Positions 1 to 6,500 of a stretch of 8,095 nucleotides of DNA are shown in pieces (the stretch's first letter is position 1; the number at the start of each line of letters is the position of its first letter). Both the position numbers and the translations under genes were made by a program. The notes beneath the pieces are model-generated. The model searched no databases. It was not told the origin of the DNA and was given only the letters and a program-made list of their open reading frames with translations. The DNA comes from Nitrospirota bacterium. Lineage in GTDB: Bacteria; Nitrospirota; Nitrospiria; Nitrospirales; UBA8639. The stretch is from NCBI GenBank assembly GCA_003228495.1, contig QIDY01000396.1, forward strand, positions 1-8,095. Direction: 5' to 3'.

Positions 1-617
1 GCGTGTGTTCGGGGAAGTTTGATCGGGATATGGTGGTCAAGCATCATCGAACGAAAAGCGACGTCAGGCTTTCACGCCCCCACAGCATGGTCGCCAAGGA
101 GCGGAATACCGTCGATGTGGCCTATCCCGGAGATGTGATTGGCATTATCAATACCGGGGGATTTCAAATCGGCGATACCATTTCCTTGACTGATGGTTTT
201 AATTTCAAGCCACTTCCTCAATTTCAGCCGGAAGTCTTTGCGCGTGTTCGCCCTACCGATACGACGATGCGAAAATCCTTTGATAAAGGGATTGAACAAC
301 TTGCGAAAGAAGGCACCATTCAAATCATGCGAAGTCTGGATGGCTTGGAATTCTATGTAGCAGCGGTGGGGCGACTTCAATTCGATGTGTTGGAGTTTCG
401 TCTAAAAAATGAATATCGCGTCAAGACCATCGTCGATACGTTGCCGTATGAATCCAGCGCATGGCTGGTGGGAGATGTCGATACCTTTAAACCGCCCTCC
501 GATGCCCTAGTGGTCAAAGACAGCAAGGATCGAGCCGTCGTCCTGTTTCGCAGCGCCTGGTCAAAAAACTTCGCTCGCGAACGCAATCCCCAACACGACT
601 TCAACGATATGGGGTAA
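1..617 (+). CDS. prfC: Peptide chain release factor 3, C-terminal part (5' end outside window)
   Basis: RF3 is the cytoplasmic translational GTPase that removes RF1 or RF2 from the ribosome after peptide release. About 205 C-terminal residues are visible, against a usual full length near 530, so the G domain lies upstream of the window. The fragment begins inside the domain II beta-barrel (VCSGKF, then AYPGDVIGI at about 40-48 and QIGDT at about 55-59). It continues into the RF3-specific C-terminal domain with VGRLQFDV at 122-129 and RLKNEY at about 133-138, which separates RF3 from EF-G. The reading frame is open from the left edge and the first bases belong to a split codon, so the GTG at base 3 is not the real start. 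It stops with TAA at 615-617. No frameshift is seen. Identification is confident from the family signature. Confidence 0.95.
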   Translation, partial: VCSGKFDRDMVVKHHRTKSDVRLSRPHSMVAKERNTVDVAYPGDVIGIINTGGFQIGDTISLTDGFNFKPLPQFQPEVFARVRPTDTTMRKSFDKGIEQLAKEGTIQIMRSLDGLEFYVAAVGRLQFDVLEFRLKNEYRVKTIVDTLPYESSAWLVGDVDTFKPPSDALVVKDSKDRAVVLFRSAWSKNFARERNPQHDFNDMG

Positions 618-670
618 TGTTAAAGGGGGCAAACCTGAGTTGTTTTTTTGACTTTATAAAATATTTTAGG

Positions 671-687
671 CACCATTACGAATGGTG
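671..687. other. Short perfect hairpin in the prfC-hydroxylase gap
   Basis: CACCATT and AATGGTG form a perfect 7-bp stem around a 3-base ACG loop, 54 bases after the prfC stop. It is not followed by a clear T-run (TTATTGGG follows), so it is a poor intrinsic terminator. A run of seven T lies further upstream at 643-649 without a convincing stem before it. The rest of the 618-835 gap holds no ORF I trust and no promoter I can support. Confidence 0.3.
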
Positions 688-835
688 TTATTGGGAGGCC
701 GGTTTGGATAAGGTGAGCCTTAATCATGAATCGAGACTTCCTCATCTCCCCCGTTGAAAGATTGCTAACCTCGCAATCCAATTCCCTGAATCAAAGCTGC
801 GGTCAACAATGCATTAAGTCTAAAACGGGAATAAA

Positions 836-1642
836 GTGAAAATAACTCATCTCCAGGAATTCAGGGCCCACGGGCGCAAATGGTTTGTCAAACGAGGAAA
901 GCGAATCCTTCGAGCACTATTTTCGTTTTTAGGAAAGCAGTCCCTAGTTGGAGATCCTGCTGTTTTCGATGCGACTCAATTCCCCTGGGCGATGGAACTC
1001 GAAAAAAACTTTGATGTCATACATCGAGAATTGCAGGGTCTTCTGACCCTGAGAGAGTCCATTCCTTTTATTCATGACGTGTCTCCTTATGAACAAAAAA
1101 TTTCGAAAGGAAAAAATTGGAGGACGTTTTTTCTTATAGGGTTTGGGTATGAGGCCGAACAAAGTTGGAAGCGATGTCCGGAGACAATGAAAGTCCTCAG
1201 AAAAATCACGAATCTTCGAACGGCGTTTTTCTCAATACTCGGGCCGAATTATCATGTTCCCCATCATCGGGGCATAAGCAAGGGTCTCATCCGTTGCCAC
1301 TTGGGATTAATTATTCCTGACCAGCGTGATCAGTGCGTGATGCGAGTCGGTGATCAGATCTGCCAATGGGAAGAAGGACGTTGCTTTGTCTTCGACGATA
1401 CCAATGATCATGAAGTCTGGAATAAGACCAATCAAGAACGAGTCGTCTTACTGATAGACGTGGATCGCCCCATGAAACTCATTGGCCGAATAATAGGTCG
1501 AATCTTAACTTTTGGTGTTCAGCATAGTGGATATGTGCAAGAGACGCGGAAGAATTTGAAAGCATGGGAAGCCCTTTATCAGGCAGAATCTCAGCAAAAA
1601 GTCTCGGAAATCAACGATCCCAAGGTAACCCCTTCGCTGTAA
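836..1642 (+). CDS. Aspartyl/asparaginyl beta-hydroxylase family (LpxO/AspH-like) dioxygenase
   Basis: This 268-residue protein belongs to the Asp_Arg_Hydrox family of Fe(II)/2-oxoglutarate dioxygenases. Members hydroxylate Asp/Asn side chains (AspH) or the acyl chain of lipid A (LpxO). The double-stranded beta-helix core spans about 95-212. The likely iron ligands are His155 in RCHLGL and His192 in FDDTNDHEVW, and Arg202 in ERVVLLIDV is the expected 2-oxoglutarate-binding residue. HVPHHRG (140-146) matches the conserved stretch before the first ligand. The RCHLGL, DDT-DHEVWN and ERVVLLID wording is close to LpxO as I recall it. No clear transmembrane anchor is visible, only a short hydrophobic patch near 24-32, and there are no TPR repeats. 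The start is GTG, chosen for a CGGGA 5 bases upstream and an in-frame N-terminus. The substrate cannot be decided from sequence. No lipid A genes adjoin it. Confidence 0.85.
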   Translation: MKITHLQEFRAHGRKWFVKRGKRILRALFSFLGKQSLVGDPAVFDATQFPWAMELEKNFDVIHRELQGLLTLRESIPFIHDVSPYEQKISKGKNWRTFFLIGFGYEAEQSWKRCPETMKVLRKITNLRTAFFSILGPNYHVPHHRGISKGLIRCHLGLIIPDQRDQCVMRVGDQICQWEEGRCFVFDDTNDHEVWNKTNQERVVLLIDVDRPMKLIGRIIGRILTFGVQHSGYVQETRKNLKAWEALYQAESQQKVSEINDPKVTPSL

Positions 1643-1664
1643 ATTGTTTACCAAACATGATCAT

Positions 1665-1688
1665 AAAAAGGTGTCAGGAACCATTTTT
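1665..1688 (+). terminator. Possible weak terminator hairpin or repeat scar after the hydroxylase gene
   Basis: Twenty-two bases after the hydroxylase stop, AAAAAGGT and ACC(A)TTTTT can pair around a GTCAGGA loop, with one bulged base and a T5 run at the 3' side. The GC part of the stem is only three pairs, so termination would be weak. The motif GGTGTCAGGAACCATTTTT also resembles, from memory, sequence found near IS200-like transposases in several bacteria. It may therefore be an element scar and not a terminator. Confidence 0.3.
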
Positions 1689-1768
1689 GTCTCCTACGCA
1701 AAGAGTTTACTGCGGCTGATCCCTTTGCCCATCTAGTGAGTATTGTTATGAGCGGGGTTGTGTAACAG

Positions 1769-1864
1769 ATGGATGAAAAGAAAGACCAATCAAAAGCTGA
1801 GGGTGACGTTGTAGAGTTTATGGCTTTCAAAAGGGAGCCTAGAAACTCAAAAAGGAGGTTTTAG
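1769..1864 (+). CDS. Possible 31-residue small protein upstream of the thioredoxin gene
   Basis: An ATG at 1769 opens a 32-codon frame ending in TAG at 1862-1864, one base before the ATG of the thioredoxin gene. The product is hydrophilic and rich in Lys, Arg, Asp and Glu, beginning MDEKKDQSKAEG and ending in a basic tail (REPRNSKRRF). It has no signal peptide, membrane segment or Cys. Its last codons overlap the strong Shine-Dalgarno of the next gene, a layout typical of translational coupling. Its own ribosome binding site is weak: GCGGGG lies 11 bases before the start. I recognise no family. It could be a true small protein, a leader peptide controlling the thioredoxin gene, or a chance frame. 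Confidence 0.4.
   Translation: MDEKKDQSKAEGDVVEFMAFKREPRNSKRRF
1853..1858 (+). promoter_or_regulatory. Strong Shine-Dalgarno of the thioredoxin gene
   Basis: AGGAGG lies 7 bases before the ATG at 1866 and is the clearest ribosome binding site in the window. It decides the start in favour of Met1 over the in-frame Met6. It sits inside the end of the small upstream ORF. Confidence 0.8.
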
Positions 1865-1865
1865 G

Positions 1866-2396
1866 ATGGAAAAGCGACCAATGAAAGCTATGGCAAGCTT
1901 GGCAATTTTGGGAATGTTCAGTGCCGTGTTGTATTTTTCTTCCCTAAGTTTTGCGAAAGGGACCACGGCACCTGAAATTATCAGTTCGACGTGGATTAAC
2001 TCGGAGCCGCTTAAGCTGGGAAATCTTCGAGGCAAAGTGGTGATAGTGGAATTTTGGACATTTGGCTGTTGGAATTGTCGAAACATTGAACCGTATATCA
2101 AAAAATGGCACCAGAAATATGCGAAGAAGGGATTAGTCGTGATTGCGGTCCATTCGCCAGAGTTCAGTTACGAAAAAGAAGTGGAGCAAGTTAAAACCTA
2201 TGTACGGGAGAATAATATTCCCTACGCCGTTCCTATCGATAATGAGTTTCGGAACTGGCAGAGATATAAAAATCGTTATTGGCCGACGTTATATGTCATT
2301 GATAAAAAAGGAACCATCCAATACACTCGAATTGGTGAAGGTGGATACGAGCAAACCGAACAAATCATCCAACGTTTTCTCGCCGAACCGGCTTAG
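1866..2396 (+). CDS. Exported thioredoxin-like protein, DipZ/TlpA type, CWNC active site
   Basis: This 176-residue thioredoxin-fold protein is predicted to work outside the cytoplasm in thiol-disulfide exchange. Residues 1-30 form a signal peptide with a basic start (EKRPMK), a hydrophobic core at about 9-25 and a likely cut after LSFA30. If uncleaved, this would be a membrane anchor. The active site is C68-W-N-C71 within FWTFGCWNC, and Pro140 in YWPT is the expected cis-proline. The sequence IAVHSPEFSYEKE, then NRYWPTLYVID, then GEGGYEQTEQ strongly recalls the C-terminal thioredoxin domain of mycobacterial DipZ and related redoxins. Here the domain stands alone, without the CcdA-like membrane part. 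A DsbD/CcdA-type donor must be encoded elsewhere if the protein acts as a reductase. No cytochrome c maturation gene adjoins it, so the target is unknown. Confidence 0.88.
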   Translation: MEKRPMKAMASLAILGMFSAVLYFSSLSFAKGTTAPEIISSTWINSEPLKLGNLRGKVVIVEFWTFGCWNCRNIEPYIKKWHQKYAKKGLVVIAVHSPEFSYEKEVEQVKTYVRENNIPYAVPIDNEFRNWQRYKNRYWPTLYVIDKKGTIQYTRIGEGGYEQTEQIIQRFLAEPA

Positions 2397-2489
2397 CATG
2401 AGGTCTCGGGCGCCTTACCAAATGCGTGGGTACCCTGGAATTATGAAAGGCAGATTCCCAAATCGGGCGAGCATGTTATGGCAAAAGAC
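2397..2489. other. Short spacer between the thioredoxin gene and element copy A
   Basis: These 93 bases follow the thioredoxin stop and precede the left terminal repeat of the element. A frame reading MRSRAPYQMRGYPGI continues through here and ends at the TGA supplied by the terminal repeat. It starts inside the thioredoxin gene and has no ribosome binding site, so I do not call it a gene. Confidence 0.5.
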
Positions 2490-2509
2490 GGGACACTGAT
2501 AATTTAATA
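2490..2509 (+). repeat. Left terminal inverted repeat of copy A
   Basis: This is a 20-base arm, the perfect reverse complement of 2766-2785. Read inwards it carries stop codons in two of three frames (TAA and TGA). Confidence 0.85.
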
Positions 2510-2765
2510 CCTTAAAATGTTAAGTTCTACGAGGAATTTTTGGTCACATGTTTTAATACAATCAGGATAGGCATTGGCTGTGAGTTGCGTGAAGGCAGAT
2601 GGCCAGCGGTGCGACCAGGTATTCTTTATCGTCCGTCGCCTGAATATGCGCAGCCGTTCAGACCCTAGCACATCCATGTGGCGGCGAGCCATACACAATG
2701 TGTAGTCGTTTTTGTTGGAGCATAGTCCGTACTCTGCCCCAGACGCTTCTCGTTGGCCACTAAGT

Positions 2766-2785
2766 TATTAAATTATCAGTGTCCC
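2766..2785 (-). repeat. Right terminal inverted repeat of copy A
   Basis: This arm, TATTAAATTATCAGTGTCCC, also occurs identically at the right end of copy B (7424-7443). Its outer half overlaps the 3' end of the minus-strand lipoprotein gene and provides that gene's TGA stop. Confidence 0.85.
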
Positions 2786-3153
2786 GTATAACTTTCTTCT
2801 ATTCCGAAATCCACTACCACCCCCGCCGGATCATATCGGACCCAAAATAATTCTTGTCTCCTGATTTTCATAGGACGGTTAGTCATGATAACCATGTGAT
2901 AGTAGAGGGCCTTCCTTCCCACCTTCTTATCAGGAAGAGTCTCTGGATACTCCATGTAAGGCGTCCCGAACTCTGTGACAATGTCCAATCGAGTGGTTTG
3001 GCCTGATTCAATCCACGCCGTATCGGATGGGGTGATCCGGCTTCCCGTTTCCCGGGTGGCAGCGCAACCTGAGCACAAAGTCAGGCATATCATACCAAAA
3101 GCCACGGAAAATCTTAGGTGATTGATGATTTGTGACATGAGACTAATTCCCAT
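2776..3153 (-). CDS. Small outer-envelope lipoprotein, possibly BamE/SmpA-like fold, unknown function
   Basis: The product is a 125-residue lipoprotein precursor. A hydrophobic segment at about 15-28 ends in LCSGC with Cys30 as the lipidated residue. The -3 position is Cys and not the usual Leu, but LTLCSGCA is still a credible lipobox. The mature part has GQTTRLDIVTEFGTP at 51-65, which resembles the start of BamE/SmpA/OmlA-type domains, followed by a beta-rich stretch (ALYYHMVIM, ELFWVRYDPAGVVVDFGIEES). The family assignment is tentative. Met1 lacks a good ribosome binding site. Met6 (base 3138) has GGGA nine bases upstream and still gives a full signal peptide, so it may be the true start. 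The last residues (TGH) and the stop are encoded by the terminal repeat of element copy A, so the native C-terminus may have been altered by insertion. Confidence 0.75.
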   Translation of the reverse strand: MGISLMSQIINHLRFSVAFGMICLTLCSGCAATRETGSRITPSDTAWIESGQTTRLDIVTEFGTPYMEYPETLPDKKVGRKALYYHMVIMTNRPMKIRRQELFWVRYDPAGVVVDFGIEESYTGH

Positions 3154-3177
3154 TCATTGTTGAATTTGCACCAGCTA

Positions 3178-3256
3178 ACAGATAGGGATCGTTCGGCATG
3201 ATACACCCTGCGAAGACGGAAAAAGGTTCGATAGGTTTGCCCATGCCTTTATCTGT
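3178..3256. repeat. Nested inverted repeats upstream of the lipoprotein gene
   Basis: ACAGATA (3178-3184) pairs with TATCTGT (3250-3256). Inside it, GGCATG (3195-3200) pairs with CATGCC (3242-3247). The unpaired segments between the arms are unequal (10 and 2 bases). The arrangement could form a cruciform or RNA structure in the lipoprotein 5' region. Chance is not excluded. Confidence 0.25.
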
Positions 3257-3370
3257 CAGGATACACATTTTGACCGTCGAGTCGTTCAATTTGGTGGCAA
3301 GAATTTCCAGGCATTGCTGTGGTCTTCAAATGGCATGGACTTTAAGCCCTTCCGTATATCGTCTCCCAAA

Positions 3371-3383
3371 TTTCGGACCGAAA
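3371..3383. promoter_or_regulatory. Operator-like palindrome upstream of the kinase gene
   Basis: TTTCGG-A-CCGAAA is a perfect odd-length palindrome about 200 bases before the kinase start. It could be a regulator binding site, but no partner or second copy is visible in the window. Confidence 0.2.
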
Positions 3384-3580
3384 ATTAGGGCTCGAGGGCA
3401 AGGTTTTAGCCAGTGACTACAAAGAATCTTATTCGGAGGTTACGCCTACATTTTCTAATTATTGTACCTGCTGGAAGTCCCTCGGGATATCTTATTCTTT
3501 CTCTTTCGAGGGCAATTCCCAAAGATGTTTCTTCTGTTCCATGAAGAGTTAGAGTCTAGAAAACCTGAGCAGTTACGTGT

Positions 3581-6500
3581 ATGATGCAGCCTTCAAAAAA
3601 AAGGGTCATCCAATCTATGGAGTCTCCATCCGCTAAGCAGCACGCGATTCTCATCGTTGACGATGAGATGGACATTTGTTTGGCCCTCCAGGATTTGTTT
3701 GCTGGTGAGGGGTATCGAGTGGACGCCGTGGAGACGGGCACAGATGCCCTGAATCACATTCACCCTTCCCATCCCTATAGTGCCGTTATCCTTGATTTAG
3801 GGCTACCAGATCTTGATGGACTCACTGTCCTTCAACGTCTTCATGAAGTGGATGCGACACTTCCCGTTATTATTTTGACGGCCCATGGGGATCAAAAAGA
3901 AAAAATTTCCACCTTGCAGCACCATGCCTTTGCCCATTTTACTAAACCCTATGTCCGGGAAGAGTTAACCGCGATTGTCCAAAAGGTCATAGGCATCAAG
4001 GATTTGAGTCTGAAAGTTGATCAGACTGAACGGGAGCTACACTCAAGTGAAACCACGCGTCAGCTAGAAAGCCAGCAGGCTCAAACTCTTCTTTCCCAAA
4101 GTGAGCAGCGACTACGGTTAGCCCTTAAGGCGGGCAAAATGGGTATTTGGGATTGGGATACGGACACGAACCAGATCGTGTGGTCGGATGAAGTGGCCGA
4201 TCTCTTTGGGTTGGCTCAGGGTACGTTAGAGGATACCTACGACGCCTACATGCAATGTATTCATCCGGATGATCGGGCAATGGTAGCGGAAAAATTTCGG
4301 AAAGCGCTGAAAGAAGATGTCCTCTACGAGGTTGATCATCGGATTGTGTGGCCGACGGGAGAGATCCGCTGGTGTGAGTGTAAAGGCCAGGTTGTCAAAA
4401 ATCAGGAAGGGCGCTCTCCACGGATTGTAGGGACGGTTCAAGACATCACCACCAAAAAACAGGATGAGAAAAAGTTGCGAGCGAGCCAAACCTTTTTAAC
4501 TTCCATTTTAGAGAACCTTCCACATATGGTTTTCGTCAAAAAAGCCAAAGGTCTTCAGTTTCTCCACTTCAACAAAGCCGGAGAGGATCTCCTTGGCTAT
4601 TCACGCGAAACCTTGATCGGGAAAACGGACTATGATTTTTTCTCTCAAGAGGAGGCAAACTTCTTTACCAGGAAAGATTATGAAGTATTGGCAAACAAAA
4701 AACTTGTGGATATTCCCGAGGAGATTATTCACACCAAATTTCAGGGAACACGAATTCTCCATACCAAAAAAATTCCTCTCTTGGACGAAGAGGGGAACCC
4801 TCAATATCTCCTGGGTATATCCGAAGACATCACCGAACGGAAACACGGGGAATTGGAACGGGACGAAAGACAATTACTGTTGAATCTCATATATGAAACC
4901 GGGCCTGGTTGTGTAAAACGGATAGCTGCCGATGGGACGCTGTTACACATGAACTCCGCGGGTTTGAAACTTATTGAAGCCGAAAAAGAAAGTGCTGGGC
5001 TGGGGCTTTCCGTGTTTGATCTCGTGACACCCGAATATCGGAGTGCGTTCGAGCACATGCATCAAGAGGTGATTAGGGGAAAAGCCCAGACTCTTCAATT
5101 TGAGGGCCAGGGCCTCAAAGGAGGCCGGCGGTGGATGGAAACGTATGCCGTGCCCTTTAGGAATCCTCTCACGAAAGAGGTGGAACATTTAGCGGTCACC
5201 CATGATATCACGGAACGGAAACAGGCCGAGGGACTTATTCGGAAAGGCGAGAGAAAATTTCGGGCCATCTACGAACAAGCGCCTACTGGCATTGCCACCT
5301 TGGATTCACTCAGTGGGCGATTCACTCAAATCAATCAGAAATATTGCGATATTGCTGGGTACTCGCAAGAGGAAATGCTCGATCTAACCTTCCAAGACAT
5401 TACTCATCCGGATGATCTTCAAGCTGACTTGGATCATATGCAGCAACTCCTGGCTGGCCGAGTCAGTAGCTTTCAAATGGAAAAACGATACCTTCAAAAA
5501 AATGGTCAAGTCATTTGGGTCCATTTGACTTGCGTACCGTTGTGGTTGAAAGCCACAGATCTTCGGCAGCATATTGCGATGGTTGAGGATATTACCTATC
5601 GAAAACAGGCAGAGGTCGCTCTTCGAGAAAGTGAGGAACGTTTCAGACTTCTGAGTGAGGCGATTCCACAACAAGTCTGGACGGCAAACCCTGACGGTTC
5701 TCTCGACTATGTCAATCAACGTGTGATGGAGTATTTCGATCGGCCTCGTGAGAAACTGATTGGTCAAGAATGGCAAGAAGTCCTTCATCCAGATGATTTG
5801 CCTGCATGTCTAGAGCATTGGGCAACAGCCCGAAGCACTCTTCAACCGTATGAAATTGAATTTCGCTTGCGGCGGAAAGATGGAATCTATCGGTGGCATC
5901 TCAGTCGGGCCCTCCCTATTTTTGGCCCAGATGGTCAGGTGAAGAAGTGGTTTGGGACCAACACCGATTTAACGGATGTGAAGCAATTAGAAGCCCAGAT
6001 TCGGCAAGGACAAAAAATGGAAGCCATTGGGACGTTGGCCGGAGGGATTGCCCATGATTTTAATAATATTCTCATGGCGATCATGGGTTTTGTCGAACTC
6101 GCTAAGATTAATATGAGTAAATCAGAAAATCCTGAAAAGAATTTGAATGAGGTCTTAATAGCTGGAAGACGTGCGAGGGAATTGGTGCAACAAATTTTGA
6201 CCTTCAGCCGAGAAAACGAGCAAATACGTGAACTCTTTAACCTAAAACTTCTGGTCAAAGAAGTCCTCCGGTTCCTTCGGGCCTCGTTCCCAGCGACAAT
6301 CGATATTGTTCAACATTTTACGGAGGCCGATACGATCATTGTTGGAGATCAGATTCAATTACACCAGGTAATCGTGAATCTCTGTACTAATGCAGAATAT
6401 GCCATGCGAGGTAGTGGGGGTCTCCTTGAGTTAGGGTTGGAGTGTATCGAGGTTGGAAATCAGGGAATGGCGTTATATCCAGCCCTGGAAAAGGGGAGCT

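Larger units (their letters stand above)
2490..2785. mobile_element. MITE-like non-coding element, copy A, 296 bp with 20-bp perfect terminal inverted repeats
   Basis: GGGACACTGATAATTTAATA at 2490-2509 is repeated as its exact reverse complement at 2766-2785. The match extends by two more bases outwards (AC/GT), probably by chance, since copy B ends at CCC followed by different bases. Between the ends lie about 256 bases with no convincing gene. From 2542 to the right end the sequence is homologous to 7200-7443. The longest minus-strand frame inside (about 2504-2698) is not kept in the other copy, which has single-base indels and a stop, so the element appears non-coding. I see no clear target-site duplication. 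It fills the junction between two convergent genes. Its most likely nature is a non-autonomous element mobilised by a transposase elsewhere. A bidirectional terminator or structured RNA role is possible. Confidence 0.7.
3154..3580. other. Divergent intergenic region between the lipoprotein and kinase genes
   Basis: These 427 bases must hold the promoters of the minus-strand lipoprotein gene and the plus-strand kinase gene. I could not identify a convincing -35/-10 pair or a sigma-54 site. A 72-codon plus-strand frame at 3198-3416 has no ribosome binding site and an unconvincing composition, so I do not call it. Two structures stand out: a nested inverted repeat at 3178-3256 and a 13-base palindrome at 3371-3383. 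Confidence 0.5.

Noticed and set aside
648..667. TTGACT followed by TATAAAATATTTT as a promoter after prfC
   Set aside because: The spacing between the hexamers is far too short for a sigma-70 promoter, and no properly spaced pair was found.
2398..2406. ATGAGGTCT shared with 7150-7158, suggesting the repeat homology extends left of both elements
   Set aside because: The distances to the common GGTCACAT differ greatly (144 against 50 bases) and nothing between aligns well. In one case it overlaps a kinase stop codon. A nine-base match is compatible with chance.
2399..2499. Frame reading MRSRAPYQMRGYPGIMKGR, faintly like the start of a Y1 (REP-associated) transposase, MARPLRIEYPG
   Set aside because: The likeness rests on about a dozen positions including YPG, with no downstream catalytic HUH or Tyr motif and no ribosome binding site. 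It is too weak to call a transposase remnant.
2504..2698. 64-codon minus-strand frame inside element copy A
   Set aside because: The matching part of copy B has single-base indels and an in-frame stop, and no start signal is seen, so coding is unlikely.
3198..3416. 72-codon plus-strand frame in the divergent gap
   Set aside because: It has no ribosome binding site, no recognisable motif, and composition like non-coding sequence. It overlaps where promoters are expected.
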